64,000 bases of DNA from Leptolyngbyaceae cyanobacterium JSC-12 (GTDB lineage: Bacteria; Cyanobacteriota; Cyanobacteriia; Leptolyngbyales; Leptolyngbyaceae), in assembly GCA_000309945.1 (NCBI GenBank), contig CM001633.1, positions 3,622,199-3,686,198 of the forward strand, read 5' to 3'. This document shows, in pieces, positions 9,405-19,700 of the stretch; position 1 is the first letter of the stretch; every line of letters starts with the position of its first letter. A program made the translations under genes and the position numbers. The notes under the pieces were generated by a model, which did not search any database, was not told the origin of the DNA, and saw only the letters and a program-made list of their open reading frames with translations.

Positions 9405-9682
9405 TGGCATCCTTTAATAAGAAGGTTAATCAAGTTAGTTCAGTGAAATAGCTAAATAGAGATGAGTTGACTTGAGGTGAATCCCATAAACCTGGTCAGC
9501 GTTTATAAGACAAAAATCGTTAATCGATTGATTGCTATTTTGTTGGATCTAGGAAAGTCGATGCTGGGAAAACACGAATCATCTGGAGGATGAATCCGGA
9601 TTGAATTAAATGTTCACCTTGCCGTAAGACTTTTTATGCAGCAAGTAAAATTACTAACCAATGCTAGCCATAATTAGGTTGG

Positions 9683-10567
9683 TTACAGTAAAGCGGCTGA
9701 TTTCATACTGGACTTCAGTGCATCAATCACCTCAGCAGACGCTCTGCAAAGTGGAGAACGAGTAGAACCAACTTTCCAACCCTGGAGTTGCAAGGCAGCT
9801 TTCACTGGAATTGGATTCGTTGTTAGAAATAAAGCTTTGAACAAGGGAAAAAGTTGAAGATGAAGGTTGAGTGCAGTTTCGACGTTCCCGTCGAAGAAAC
9901 TTTGAATCATCTGTTGGATTTGGGAACCAACTAGGTGACTGGCAACGCTGACAACACCCTGCGCGCCAACAGCTAGTAGGGGAAGCGTCAGAGAATCATC
10001 ACCTGAGTAAATTCCAAAGTCTGATGGAGCTAAGGAACGAATCTGACTAGCTTGGTCAAGACTACCACTAGCTTCTTTGACTGCCACAATGTTACGTATT
10101 TCAGCTAGGCGGATAATCGTTTCTGGTAGAAGATTTTGCCCGGTGCGCCCAGGAATGTTATAGAGCATGATTGGCATTTCGGGCACTGCTTCAGCGATCG
10201 CTTTGAAGTGCTCATATAACCCAGCCTGAGGAGGCTTGTTGTAATAAGGCACAACTTGAAGAGAACCATCTAATCCTAGTTTAGCGGCTTTTTGAGTCGC
10301 ATCGATAGCTTCAAGGGTTGAATTAGAACCTGTTCCCGCGATGATCTTCGCTTTACCCGCCACGGCCTTTTGCACAACCCGGAACAACTCATACTCTTCA
10401 GCCCAGGTTAAGGTAGGAGACTCGCCAGTTGTCCCACAAACTACCAAAGCATCCGACCCATTCTCAACCAAGTGCGCCGCCAGCTTTTCGGCTACGGCGT
10501 AGTTAACACTGCCATCCTCAGAGAATGGCGTGATCATCGCTGTCAAAACCCGTCCAAAATTCACCAC
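9683..10567 (-). CDS. dapA: 4-hydroxy-tetrahydrodipicolinate synthase
   Basis: A 294-residue TIM-barrel aldolase that condenses pyruvate with aspartate semialdehyde, the first committed step of lysine/diaminopimelate synthesis. The Schiff-base Lys is K164 in VAVKEASGS; the GTTGES loop is at 45-50 and the catalytic Tyr lies in LYNIPGRTG near 135-143. The start is GTG 10567, with an adjacent GTG at 10564; neither has a strong ribosome site, suggesting coupling to asd, which ends 67 bases upstream. The asd product is the substrate of this enzyme, so operon order matches pathway order. Confidence 0.96.
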   Translation of the reverse strand: MVNFGRVLTAMITPFSEDGSVNYAVAEKLAAHLVENGSDALVVCGTTGESPTLTWAEEYELFRVVQKAVAGKAKIIAGTGSNSTLEAIDATQKAAKLGLDGSLQVVPYYNKPPQAGLYEHFKAIAEAVPEMPIMLYNIPGRTGQNLLPETIIRLAEIRNIVAVKEASGSLDQASQIRSLAPSDFGIYSGDDSLTLPLLAVGAQGVVSVASHLVGSQIQQMIQSFFDGNVETALNLHLQLFPLFKALFLTTNPIPVKAALQLQGWKVGSTRSPLCRASAEVIDALKSSMKSAALL

Positions 10568-10634
10568 ACGCTTTAACTGATTCTATAAAGACTGACTTTT
10601 ATTCCGTCATCCAACAAGATCATACTTGTTTATT

Positions 10635-11675
10635 TCAGTGAGATAGTGCAACCGTCGGCTTGAGGAGATTCTTCTGAATGAGCAGTTCAGCAATCTGAAT
10701 GGCGTTAAGAGCTGCACCTTTGCGAATTTGGTCACCACAGAGCCATAACTCTAGACCGCAGGAATGAGATAGATCTTGACGAATTCGCCCTACTAAAACC
10801 TGATCCTGACCACTGGCATCTATTGGCATTGGAAAATAATTCGCAGCCCAGTCTTCCACTAACTTTACGCCCGGAGCCTGGCTCAGAATTGCTTTCGCCT
10901 GAGAAACGCTAAACGGCTGAGCAAATTCGAGATTGAGCGCTTCTGAGTGTGCTCTCAAGACTGGAACCCGCACGCAGGTTGCTGTAACACGAAGGTTTGG
11001 CTCACCCAGAATTTTGCGAGTTTCGTTTACCATTTTCATTTCTTCTTCACAATACCCTTGCTCATTCAGCGTTGAGTTGTGTGGAAAAAGATTAAATGCC
11101 AGCGGGTAAGGAAAAATTTCTGCTTGCGGGGTTTCTCCTTGAAGAATCGCTTGTGCCTGAAGTTTAACTTCCTCCATTGCCCGTGCACCTGCGCCACTTG
11201 CGGATTGATAAGTAGCAGCGACAATGCGCTTGATTGGTTGTACCTGATGCAGTGGATAAATCACAACTGTCATCAAGATAGTAGTGCAGTTGGGATTCGC
11301 AATGATGCCCTGGTGAGTTGCGGCTGCTTTAGGGTTTACCTCTGGTACGACCAGTGGCACGTTTCTATCCATCCGAAAAGCGCTCGAGTTATCGATCACA
11401 ACGGCACCAGCAGCAACAGCCTTAGCTGCCCAAGTTCTTGAAGTAGAAGCACCAGCAGACGCTAACACAATATCAATGTCATCAAAGGAACGATCGCTAA
11501 CAGCCTGAACTGTAATGCGATCTCCCTTAAAGCTTAAGCTCTGTCCGGCTGAGCGGGCAGACGCCAACAGCCGCAACTCAGAAACTGGAAACTGACGCTT
11601 TTCTAATAGTTCGAGCAACTCAGCACCTACAGCACCCGTTGCTCCTAAAATTGCAACCCGATAGGATTCAGCCAA
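10635..11675 (-). CDS. asd: Aspartate-semialdehyde dehydrogenase
   Basis: It reduces aspartyl phosphate to aspartate semialdehyde with NADPH, feeding lysine, threonine and methionine synthesis. It has the N-terminal nucleotide loop LGATGAVGAELLELL, the nucleophile Cys in ANPNCTT, and QSASGAGARAMEE and a late His in VLRAHSEALN. No ATG is available. The frame opens with TTG 11690, but GGAGG at 11684-11688 lies exactly 8 bases before TTG 11675, so that TTG is the better start (346 residues, MAESYRVAILGATG). First gene of asd-dapA, divergent from tig. Confidence 0.95.
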   Translation of the reverse strand: MAESYRVAILGATGAVGAELLELLEKRQFPVSELRLLASARSAGQSLSFKGDRITVQAVSDRSFDDIDIVLASAGASTSRTWAAKAVAAGAVVIDNSSAFRMDRNVPLVVPEVNPKAAATHQGIIANPNCTTILMTVVIYPLHQVQPIKRIVAATYQSASGAGARAMEEVKLQAQAILQGETPQAEIFPYPLAFNLFPHNSTLNEQGYCEEEMKMVNETRKILGEPNLRVTATCVRVPVLRAHSEALNLEFAQPFSVSQAKAILSQAPGVKLVEDWAANYFPMPIDASGQDQVLVGRIRQDLSHSCGLELWLCGDQIRKGAALNAIQIAELLIQKNLLKPTVALSH

Positions 11676-12271
11676 TGACTCTTCCTCCAAATATTTTCAA
11701 GGATTAAAGAAAATTTAATAAAAACGTTGATTCAATCCAGGTTTGAATAAAAAAACTAAAATTCATCTGCGATGCAAAAAATATTTCTCTATAAAAGCTT
11801 TCCTACTGAGGTAGTCTATGCTAATCCCCGATGGGATGAACCAACATTAATCATTACTAAGTTTAAAGAACCACCAAGCTTAAAGAACCGCGATCTTTAT
11901 CCAAACTTATTACTTCCGTCAATCAACTGAGCAGTTCCCAGATTTTAGCGGATCTCTTAACTAACTCATAACTCTGATTCTATAGGTTTCAGAGCCGAAG
12001 TTAGGAAAGGGGTCGCTGCACATTTTTTAAGAAACTCACAAGATTCTCCGCCAAGCCGAATCAGAATCCGTTACTATAGCTAATTGCGGCGATCGCTTCT
12101 GGCTAATTGCCTGAAAAGTCACTTACTTCAATTCTGTAGGCACTCAAACAGTCCAACACCTTAAGCGCACTAGCAAATAGTTCGGGCGGTGCTGTACTAG
12201 AAACGTAGATTTCAATTCTCTGTCTGCGCTGCAATCACTAAAAAGTTCAACTGCAATCCTCTGAGAAACCG
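11676..12271. other. asd/tig divergent regulatory region
   Basis: Nearly 600 bases between two divergent operons (asd-dapA leftward, tig-clpP-clpX rightward). AT-rich next to asd, with a HIP1 site near 12089. No coding frame or RNA gene recognised. Both promoters must lie here, but I cannot place them. Confidence 0.45.
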
Positions 12272-13936
12272 ATGAAAGTTACCCAGGAAAAACTTCCCGC
12301 CAGTCAAATTGGTTTGGAAATCGAAGTTACACCCGAAATGTCCAAAAAGGTTTATGAGCGGGTTGTTCAAGAATTCACTCGTTCTGCTAACATTCCTGGG
12401 TTTCGGAAAGGCAAAGTTCCCAGACAGGTTTTGATTCAACGCATTGGTGCCACTCGTATTAAAGCAGCAGCCGTTGAAGAATTGGTTGAAGACGGGCTGA
12501 AGGAAGCCGTTAAGCAAGAAAATATCGACGTTCTCGGAAATTACCAACTGCGATCGCCGTTTGAGGAATTGGTAAATCGATTTGAACCAGGTCAATCATT
12601 AACCTTTTCTGCTTCAGTCGATGTTCAACCAGAAGTCACCCTTAAGCAGTACATAAATTTCCAACTTCAGGCAGAGGAAGTAAAACCTGATCCGGAGCGA
12701 GTCGAGAAAGTTCTTCAAAACTACCAGGATCAACTAGCCACTTTAGTTCCTGTAGAAGGAAGACCCGCGCAGATGAAAGATGTTGCAGTGGTGGACTTCA
12801 AAGGTGTGCTGCCAAGCGAAGATCCCGAACAAGAGCCAGAAGAGGTGCCCGGTGGGCAAGCAGAAGATTTTCAACTGGAATTGCTAGAAGGGCGTTTCAT
12901 TGAAGGCTTTATTGACGGAATTGTGGGAATGAATCCTGGTGATACTAAGGAAGTAGAAGCTACATTTCCCGACACCTATCCTCAGCCCAAAGTGGCAGGA
13001 CGTAAGGCGCTCTTCACTATTACTTTGAAGGAATTAAAGGAAAAAGAACTACCTGAGCTAGATGATGAGTTTGCCCAGGAAGTTAGCGAATTCCAGACGA
13101 TCACTGAACTTCGTGAATCTCTGAAATCACGGTTTGCAAAGGAGGCAGAAGATCAGACACGCTCCAACAAAGAGCAGGCCATTTTGAAAGAGTTACTCAA
13201 CCAGATTGAGGTAGAAGTTCCTGAAACACTAATTGAGCGAGAAATTAACTTCATGCTGCAACAGACAGCGATGCAGTTGCAAAACCAGGGAATTGATGTA
13301 AAACAATTTTTCACCCAAGACATGGTGGCTCGATTGCGAGAGCAATCTCGACCTGAGGCGATTAGTCGAATTAAACAAACTCTAGCACTTGGAGAAATCG
13401 CTAAGCGGGAATCCATCGAGGCAACGGAGGAGGAGATTTCTACCAAAGCCAACGAATTACTTGAGAATCTTGGCGAAAGTGGTGCAAACATTGATCGCGA
13501 TCGCCTCAGAAGCGTTGTCGCTGAGGATGTGCTTAAAGAAAAAATTATGGATTGGCTGATTGAGCATTCCCAAATTGAGCTAGTTCCAGAAGGCACCCTC
13601 ACAAAAGCCGAAGAAGCAGAAGCAACCGAAGCGATAGAAGAAGGTACAACCCAATCTCAGCCCCTACAGGAAATTCTGGCAGAGGCTCAGACTATGGAAG
13701 TCGAAGCGACAGAAGTAGTTTCTGAAGAGCCTTCCCCCACCAAGGTTGAACCAATCACCGAATCAACAGAGGTCGAGCCTGTTTCCAAAAAAAAGCGCAC
13801 CCCTAAATCAGCAACTACAAAAGAACCTCTTGCTGAAGAAGTTCCCCATCCTTCTGAAGCAAAAGAGCATAGTCCAGAGGTTGAAGCTACGCCAAAAACC
13901 CGTAAGACAACTAAAAAGAAGACAAGTGCTGAATAA
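12272..13936 (+). CDS. tig: Trigger factor with extended acidic/basic tail
   Basis: A ribosome-associated chaperone and peptidyl-prolyl isomerase. The N-terminal ribosome-binding domain carries IPGFRKGKVPRQVL near residues 45-58 (the GFRxGKxP signature). The FKBP-like domain is at about 155-250 (AVVDFKGVL, FPDTYPQP), and the helical C-domain runs to about 445. The total of 554 residues exceeds the usual 430-480. The excess is a low-complexity tail, first Glu/Ala/Thr-rich and then Lys-rich (KKKRTPKSATTKE, KTRKTTKKKTSAE), probably disordered. ATG 12272 follows GAGA. First gene of tig-clpP-clpX. Confidence 0.96.
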   Translation: MKVTQEKLPASQIGLEIEVTPEMSKKVYERVVQEFTRSANIPGFRKGKVPRQVLIQRIGATRIKAAAVEELVEDGLKEAVKQENIDVLGNYQLRSPFEELVNRFEPGQSLTFSASVDVQPEVTLKQYINFQLQAEEVKPDPERVEKVLQNYQDQLATLVPVEGRPAQMKDVAVVDFKGVLPSEDPEQEPEEVPGGQAEDFQLELLEGRFIEGFIDGIVGMNPGDTKEVEATFPDTYPQPKVAGRKALFTITLKELKEKELPELDDEFAQEVSEFQTITELRESLKSRFAKEAEDQTRSNKEQAILKELLNQIEVEVPETLIEREINFMLQQTAMQLQNQGIDVKQFFTQDMVARLREQSRPEAISRIKQTLALGEIAKRESIEATEEEISTKANELLENLGESGANIDRDRLRSVVAEDVLKEKIMDWLIEHSQIELVPEGTLTKAEEAEATEAIEEGTTQSQPLQEILAEAQTMEVEATEVVSEEPSPTKVEPITESTEVEPVSKKKRTPKSATTKEPLAEEVPHPSEAKEHSPEVEATPKTRKTTKKKTSAE

Positions 13937-14170
13937 GTGCTGGCGCATTCCTAAACGATTTGTCAGAATAAGTCAAGGTTTGCAACCAGCTTGAGAGAGC
14001 CTAGTAGGTAGCGTTGCTTCTTTAAGCGTTCATTTGACTTCGTCCAGTCCCAAAATACATAGGGCATAATTGGGGTATGTCTGCAAACGCAAACAACAAT
14101 CAGCCTTAACAAAGGCTGATGATAGCTAGTAGAGATCGATTTTTGGACACTCTTAGGCAAACTGCCAACT

Positions 14171-14860
14171 ATGTTGACATCTCAGTCTGTTAATTACACT
14201 ATTACAAGCCTGAACTCCTTGGAGGTATATTCTCTCGCCACTGATACTGTAATCCCAGTTGTGATTGAACAGGCTGGTCGAGGCGAGCGTGCCTTTGATA
14301 TTTATTCTCGTCTTTTGAGAGAGCGTATTGTTTTTCTAGGGACACCCATTGATGATGCAGTTGCCGACTCTGTAGTAGCTCAGTTGTTGTTCCTAGAAGC
14401 CGAAGATCCTGAAAAAGATATTCAGCTTTATATCAACTCCCCTGGTGGCTCTGTGACAGCGGGTATGGCAATTTATGACACAATGCAGCAAGTTCGTTGT
14501 GATGTTGCTACAATCTGCTTCGGATTGGCTGCCAGCATGGGAGCTTTCCTGCTGGCATCTGGTACAACCGGAAAGCGAATGTCATTGCCCAGTTCACGAG
14601 TCATGATTCACCAACCACTGGGAGGGGCTCAAGGACAAGCAGTCGATATCGAAATCCAGGCTAAAGAAATTCTTTATCACAAGCGGAAGCTGAATGAGCT
14701 ACTGTCGTATCACACGAGGCAACCGTTTGAGAAGATAGAAGCTGACACAGAACGTGACTTTTTTATGTCTGCTGCTGAAGCCAAGGAATACGGTCTGATT
14801 GACCAAGTGATCTCTAGGCAAAATCTCCCCAAATCGGGAGAACCTGTCGCTGCACTGTAG
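14171..14860 (+). CDS. clpP: ATP-dependent Clp protease proteolytic subunit
   Basis: A serine peptidase that forms the barrel of the Clp protease. The catalytic triad is visible: Ser122 in GLAASMGAF, His147 in VMIHQPLGG and Asp192 in EADTERD. The 229 residues are longer than most ClpP because about 25 residues precede [20 protein letters not shown], where typical proteins begin. A GGAGGT lies inside this extension near 14220, but no start codon fits it in frame, so ATG 14171 is kept. It sits 13 bases before clpX, its unfoldase partner. Cyanobacteria have several clpP genes; this is the clpX-linked one. Confidence 0.96.
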   Translation: MLTSQSVNYTITSLNSLEVYSLATDTVIPVVIEQAGRGERAFDIYSRLLRERIVFLGTPIDDAVADSVVAQLLFLEAEDPEKDIQLYINSPGGSVTAGMAIYDTMQQVRCDVATICFGLAASMGAFLLASGTTGKRMSLPSSRVMIHQPLGGAQGQAVDIEIQAKEILYHKRKLNELLSYHTRQPFEKIEADTERDFFMSAAEAKEYGLIDQVISRQNLPKSGEPVAAL

Positions 14861-14873
14861 GAAAGAGGCACCT

Positions 14874-16217
14874 ATGTCCAAGTATGACTCCCATCTCAAA
14901 TGTTCTTTCTGCGGCAAGTCTCAGGAGCAAGTTCGTAAGCTGATTGCCGGACCGGGAGTCTACATTTGTGATGAATGTGTAGACCTTTGTAATGAGATTT
15001 TAGATGAGGAACTGTTTGACTCCAGTGCGACAGCCCCCCAACCTGTTCCTCGACGAGAGCCTTCCGCAGAGAAGCGTAAAACTCGGACAGCCAATATCTC
15101 GCTTAACCAGATCCCAAAACCGAGAGAAATCAAGAAGTATCTGGATGATCACGTGATTGGGCAAGATGACGCCAAGAAAATTCTTTCGGTAGCTGTTTAC
15201 AACCACTACAAGCGCCTTAGCTTTCTAGAAGCGAAAGGTACTGGCAAAGTTGCACCAGATGATGTAGTTGAATTACAAAAATCCAATATTCTCTTAATTG
15301 GCCCAACTGGCTGTGGCAAGACGCTGTTAGCTCAAACCCTGGCAGAAATCCTTGATGTTCCGTTTGCAGTTGCTGATGCTACAACCTTAACTGAGGCGGG
15401 TTATGTGGGTGAGGATGTTGAAAACATCCTTCTACGTTTGCTGCAAGTCGCGGATTTAGATGTTGAGGAAGCGCAGCGTGGCATTATTTACATTGATGAA
15501 ATTGATAAGATTGCTCGTAAGAGTGAGAACCCATCCATCACACGGGACGTTTCGGGAGAAGGCGTTCAGCAAGCGTTATTGAAGATGTTGGAAGGAACGG
15601 TTGCTAATGTGCCTCCGCAGGGTGGACGCAAGCATCCTTACCAGGATTGCATCCAAATCGATACCAGCAATATTTTATTTATTTGTGGTGGGGCATTTGT
15701 TGGGTTGGATAAGGCGATCGAGCAGCGAATTGGCAAAAAATCTATCGGGTTTATTCAAGCTGGGGATAACCAGTCTAAAGAGAAACGCACAGCCGATATT
15801 TTGAAGCATCTAGAGCCAGATGATCTGGTGAAATTCGGCATGATCCCAGAATTTATTGGCCGGGTTCCGGTGATGGCTGTGGTAGATCCCCTGGATGAGG
15901 ATGCGTTGACTGAAATTCTTACTGAGCCTCGAAACGCTTTAGTGAAGCAGTATCAAAAACTGCTGAAGATGGATAATGTGATTCTAGAGTTCAAACAGGA
16001 TGCTGTCCGGGCGATCGCACAAGAAGCGTATCGTCGTAAAACGGGTGCTCGTGCCCTCCGCAGCATTGTTGAGGAATTGATGCTGGATGTCATGTACGAG
16101 TTGCCATCTCGAAAAGATGTCACTCGTTGCGTGATTACTCGCGAAATGGTTGAGAAACGCTCCACTGCCGAACTTTTGCTACATCCCTCCTCGATTCCTA
16201 AACCAGAATCTGCCTAA
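14874..16217 (+). CDS. clpX: ATP-dependent Clp protease ATPase subunit ClpX
   Basis: A AAA+ unfoldase that delivers substrates to ClpP. The N-terminal C4 zinc-binding domain reads CSFCGK...ICDECVDLC (residues 10-42). Then come Walker [13 protein letters not shown], Walker [11 protein letters not shown], the pore-type GYVGEDVE loop, sensor 1 and 2 regions and the IGF-type loop region (KSIGFIQ). The 447 residues are normal. GGAAAGAGG lies just before ATG 14874. It is the last gene of the operon, followed by a clear terminator. Confidence 0.97.
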   Translation: MSKYDSHLKCSFCGKSQEQVRKLIAGPGVYICDECVDLCNEILDEELFDSSATAPQPVPRREPSAEKRKTRTANISLNQIPKPREIKKYLDDHVIGQDDAKKILSVAVYNHYKRLSFLEAKGTGKVAPDDVVELQKSNILLIGPTGCGKTLLAQTLAEILDVPFAVADATTLTEAGYVGEDVENILLRLLQVADLDVEEAQRGIIYIDEIDKIARKSENPSITRDVSGEGVQQALLKMLEGTVANVPPQGGRKHPYQDCIQIDTSNILFICGGAFVGLDKAIEQRIGKKSIGFIQAGDNQSKEKRTADILKHLEPDDLVKFGMIPEFIGRVPVMAVVDPLDEDALTEILTEPRNALVKQYQKLLKMDNVILEFKQDAVRAIAQEAYRRKTGARALRSIVEELMLDVMYELPSRKDVTRCVITREMVEKRSTAELLLHPSSIPKPESA

Positions 16218-16240
16218 TTTGTTAAGCCAATCCAAGATTT

Positions 16241-16279
16241 TGTAGAGATGGGGTCGTCTGCGTCTCTACAATTTTTTTA
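16241..16279 (+). terminator. Rho-independent terminator after clpX
   Basis: Arms tgtagaga (16241-16248) and tctctaca (16263-16270) pair perfectly, followed by attttttta. It lies 23 bases past the clpX stop and isolates the operon from the hydrolase gene. Confidence 0.85.
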
Positions 16280-16307
16280 TTAGATATTTGCTTAAAATCT
16301 GTGCATT

Positions 16308-17180
16308 ATGCCCTACGTTCAAGTTCGTGGGATCGATCACTACTACGAATGGATCACTGACTCTGGGGAAGCAGTTCCTTCTGGAAAACCTGTCATGGTG
16401 TTCGTTCATGGCTGGGGGGGGTCAGCCAGATATTGGGAAAGTACCGCACAGGCGATTGCAGATGTGTTTGATTGTCTTCTTTATGACTTGCGGGGCTTTG
16501 GTCGCTCCAACCACATTCCGCCCCACATCCCTACCCATCCAGACACCTACGAACTGGAAAACTTTGCAGAGGATCTTGCCGCACTGCTGGATTGCTTGGG
16601 ACTACAACAAATTTATTTGAATGCTCATTCTGCTGGAGCGTCGATCGCCACCTTTTTTCTCAATCTCTATCCAGACCGTGTCCAGAAAGCCATCCTCACC
16701 TGCAGCGGCATTTTTGAATACGATGAAAAAGCCTTCACCGCCTTTCATAAATTTGGCGGATACATTGTACGCTATCGTCCCCGCTGGCTCTATCAGCTAC
16801 CCTTTATGGATCGCCTATTCATGCAACGATTTTTGCATCGTCCAGTGTCCCGCGAAGTGAGCCGTGCCTTTCTCAACGATTTTTTGATGGCAGATTACGA
16901 TACTGCCCTGGGGACAATTTACACCAGCGTGAGTAAAAAGGCATCGGAAGTAATGCCGCAAGAGTTTACCAAGCTTACCATTCCAACCCTTCTGATTGCA
17001 GGTGAGCGGGATATCATCATTCCCGCCCAACTGGGTCGGCAAGCGGCTATCCTTAACCCCCAAAACGTTCAATTCGTAATTATCCCAGATACAGCCCACT
17101 TCCCCATGTTAGAAGACGCTCCCACATACCTAAGTCATGTTCGAAGCTTTTTAGGAATCGAAACCGCTCATACCCACTAG
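16308..17180 (+). CDS. Alpha/beta-fold hydrolase
   Basis: A 290-residue soluble hydrolase. It shows the oxyanion segment VFVHGWGGSARYWE, the DLRGFGRS turn, the nucleophile elbow AHSAGAS (Ser near residue 108), an acid in AGERD near 232 and the catalytic His in PDTAHFPMLE near 263. A cap region lies between about 130 and 200. This is a complete triad of the haloperoxidase/epoxide hydrolase-like superfamily; the substrate cannot be told from sequence. It has its own promoter behind the clpX terminator and converges on pheA. Confidence 0.9.
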   Translation: MPYVQVRGIDHYYEWITDSGEAVPSGKPVMVFVHGWGGSARYWESTAQAIADVFDCLLYDLRGFGRSNHIPPHIPTHPDTYELENFAEDLAALLDCLGLQQIYLNAHSAGASIATFFLNLYPDRVQKAILTCSGIFEYDEKAFTAFHKFGGYIVRYRPRWLYQLPFMDRLFMQRFLHRPVSREVSRAFLNDFLMADYDTALGTIYTSVSKKASEVMPQEFTKLTIPTLLIAGERDIIIPAQLGRQAAILNPQNVQFVIIPDTAHFPMLEDAPTYLSHVRSFLGIETAHTH

Positions 17181-17217
17181 ACTGCCCACTAGACACACTA
17201 GACGATTTATTAGCTGC

Positions 17218-18063
17218 TTAAGATACATTTCCTGGCAAAATATCGTAACTGCCGAAAATTTTGAGGATTTCGGTAGTCATGGTGAGTTCGTCTAAAGCAA
17301 TTTGGACATCGCGATCGCGAGTGTCTGCTTCTAAATCGATGAAAAAGATGTAATCACCCAGCGATCGCTTGGTAGGGCGAGACTCAATTCGACTCATATT
17401 GATGCCACGAGTCGCAAACACTTGCAGCGGTTTCACCAATGCCCCCGGAACATCGTGCACGCTAAATGCCAGCGAGGTATAGCTGCCGCCAGGCGATGGG
17501 TTGAGGCTCACTACCCAGAAGCGTGTGCAATTATCCGGATGATCATTCACAGGCTGCGCCAGAATTGGCAAGTTATAGAGATGAGCAGCTCGTTCAGAGG
17601 AAATTGCTCCAATAGTGGGGGATTCTGCCAAATGTTGCAGGGCTTCTGTCGTAGAACTGGTGGGAATAAGCTGAGCATTGGGTAAAAAAGTTTCTAGCCA
17701 GACTTGACATTGTGCTAACGCTTGGGGATGAGAATAGACAGCCTCCACTTCCTCAAATGAGGATGCCTCAGACAAGAAAGCATGAAACACAGGCAAATCT
17801 AACCCATGTTGAACCTGGATGTTGTCCAGTCGCCATAGTGTATCAAGAGTCATCGTCACGCTGCCCTCGATCGAATTCTCGACGGGAACGATTGCCAGAT
17901 CAGTTTGCCCCTTCTCAACTGCTTGTAGGGTTTGAGCAATGCTGGGATAAGGACACAGAATAGCATCCTGATGTTTGTATCTGGCAAGCCAATTGGCATA
18001 CTGCAAGGCGGCGGCTTCTGCATTAGTCCCGGCAGGTCCCAGATGAGCGATCGACACTGCCAT
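17218..18063 (-). CDS. pheA: Prephenate dehydratase
   Basis: It converts prephenate to phenylpyruvate for phenylalanine synthesis. The catalytic domain has HLGPAGTNAE, VPVENSIEGSV and the key Thr-Arg-Phe in NCTRFWVV (near residue 173). The C-terminal ACT domain, with GALVKPLQVFATRGINMSRI and ESRP, gives allosteric control by phenylalanine. No chorismate mutase domain is fused. An upstream TTG at 18090 is possible, but ATG 18063 has AAGAAGGA 8 bases away and begins MAVSIAHLGPAGT, so it is chosen (281 residues). Confidence 0.95.
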   Translation of the reverse strand: MAVSIAHLGPAGTNAEAAALQYANWLARYKHQDAILCPYPSIAQTLQAVEKGQTDLAIVPVENSIEGSVTMTLDTLWRLDNIQVQHGLDLPVFHAFLSEASSFEEVEAVYSHPQALAQCQVWLETFLPNAQLIPTSSTTEALQHLAESPTIGAISSERAAHLYNLPILAQPVNDHPDNCTRFWVVSLNPSPGGSYTSLAFSVHDVPGALVKPLQVFATRGINMSRIESRPTKRSLGDYIFFIDLEADTRDRDVQIALDELTMTTEILKIFGSYDILPGNVS

Positions 18064-18409
18064 AGCGTTAATCCTTCTTGAGTCCAACAAGCTTGATTCG
18101 AATAACAGTGTGGCTTAACGAAAAACTCTTACTACTTCTCATTTTTGTCATAGTCTGTGATGTAAGCTCTGAAGTTTAAAGCAGCGGGTAAAGCATTTTG
18201 CTGGTTTAGTCAGAATACAAGAAAAGCCTGACGCATCAAAACTCTGGCAGCCAACACTACATTTCTCAAAATATAAAGAACATGAAAAGGGTGAACCATC
18301 CAACGGTATAGTGAGTCATATTTCTCCCGAAATATGACACTTCCTTTACAATTCTTTAGAATTGTAGGTAGTAGATTACAAAACCGTTCCCTTTCTTAAG
18401 TGCTCTTAA
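18064..18409. other. pheA/DUF1997 divergent promoter region
   Basis: About 345 AT-rich bases between divergent genes. An imperfect inverted repeat around aaatatgaca and tgtcatattt-like sequence near 18318-18340 (tcatatttctcccgaaatatgac) could be an operator. No coding sequence is seen. Confidence 0.4.
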
Positions 18410-19006
18410 ATGGATACTCGTTTTTTCGCGTCCCAATCGGTTGACATTCCCGTAGCTGACCAACCTATCCCCATTCAGCACTACTTGCGCCAGCCCCATC
18501 GCCTTGTAAATGCCCTGACTGCGTCGAGTCGGGTGGAAGTTTTAGGTAACGATTTATTTCGACTAAAGATGCGTCCATTAACATTTATGACCCTGAGCTT
18601 ACAGCCAACGGTTGATATGCGAGTTTGGGCGGCAGCAGATGGAACAGTTCATTTACACTCTGTACAATGCGAAATTTTAGGGGTGGACTACATTAACGAT
18701 CGCTTTGCGCTCAACCTTTTGGGCAAGTTAACACCTGTGACCATTAATGGAGTGACTCATCTGCGAGGGCGAGCTGATTTAGAAGTGATGGTGGAGTTAC
18801 CGTTACCCTTTGCCCTAACTCCAAAGCCTATTTTAGAAACTACGGGCAATGGATTGCTGAAAAGTGTATTGTTGACTGTAAAACAACGGTTGATGCACCA
18901 GTTAGTGTCTGACTATCGAGCCTGGGTAAGCTGTCAATTCGGTGAGACAGCTAGTGTTCAATCTAGTCTTCTGGCGATGAATAGTCCATTAAAATCATTG
19001 TCTTAA
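18410..19006 (+). CDS. DUF1997 family protein
   Basis: A 198-residue protein of the cyanobacterial and plastid DUF1997 family. It is a single beta-rich domain with VEVLGNDLFRLKMRPLTF and the WAAADGTVHLHSVQCEILG segment, and no signal peptide or membrane span. The fold resembles START/polyketide-cyclase-like lipid-binding shapes in general layout, but this is inference. Function is unknown. It is commonly found between pheA and rnhB, as here. Its stop codon overlaps that of rnhB by 3-4 bases on opposite strands. Confidence 0.85.
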   Translation: MDTRFFASQSVDIPVADQPIPIQHYLRQPHRLVNALTASSRVEVLGNDLFRLKMRPLTFMTLSLQPTVDMRVWAAADGTVHLHSVQCEILGVDYINDRFALNLLGKLTPVTINGVTHLRGRADLEVMVELPLPFALTPKPILETTGNGLLKSVLLTVKQRLMHQLVSDYRAWVSCQFGETASVQSSLLAMNSPLKSLS

Positions 19007-19683
19007 TTGAGTCTAAGTCGTCCAGATTGTGACTCTCTTACCTCCACACAACTCCGACAGGGACTAAACGATTGACGGTGATAAGGGGTGGAACCATATT
19101 CTGCGATCGCACGTCGATGGGTAGGTGTGCCATATCCTTTATTCCTGGCTAGCTCATATTGTGGGTAACGATGTGACAAGCGTGTAATCAGTTCATCTCG
19201 CCAGACTTTAGCGATGATACTGGCAGAAGCAATAACTAAAGACGTGCGATCGCCTTTCACAACCGTTTGCTGAGGAATATCTAATGCTGGAACCCGCTGA
19301 TTTCCATCAATTAAACACAAACTTGGCTGAACTTTTAATTTAGCGATCGCACGTCGCATTGCGAGTAAAGATGCCTGAAGAATATTTAAGCGATCAATTT
19401 CTCTAACAGAAGCATAGCCAATTCGGCAATCAGTCGCTAGTTGGCGGATTAACTGAGCCAGTGCCTGTCGCTGCGAGGCAGACACTAGTTTACTATCGGT
19501 CACTCCAGCGGCTGCCAGTTCTTCGAGCGCATTGGCTGGCAAAATTACGGCAGCAGCTACTACAGGACCAAACAACGCTCCTCGTCCAACTTCATCCACT
19601 CCAGCAATTACACAATCCTCCAGAGAAGGCGGAAAACCTGGCAGTAAAGGTTGTTGAACGGAAGTCAGTCGTTGATGTGACAT
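19003..19683 (-). CDS. rnhB: Ribonuclease HII
   Basis: It removes ribonucleotides from DNA-RNA hybrids. Catalytic acids are in IAGVDEVGRGALFGPV (Asp and Glu near residues 29-32), in LIDGN and in the late ASIIAKVWRDE segment. The 226 residues are normal. It lies 17 bases downstream of rne in the same direction; the rne-rnhB pair is a conserved cyanobacterial operon. Convergent with the DUF1997 gene. Confidence 0.95.
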   Translation of the reverse strand: MSHQRLTSVQQPLLPGFPPSLEDCVIAGVDEVGRGALFGPVVAAAVILPANALEELAAAGVTDSKLVSASQRQALAQLIRQLATDCRIGYASVREIDRLNILQASLLAMRRAIAKLKVQPSLCLIDGNQRVPALDIPQQTVVKGDRTSLVIASASIIAKVWRDELITRLSHRYPQYELARNKGYGTPTHRRAIAEYGSTPYHRQSFSPCRSCVEVRESQSGRLRLN

Positions 19684-19700
19684 GGCGTATAAACCAGGTT

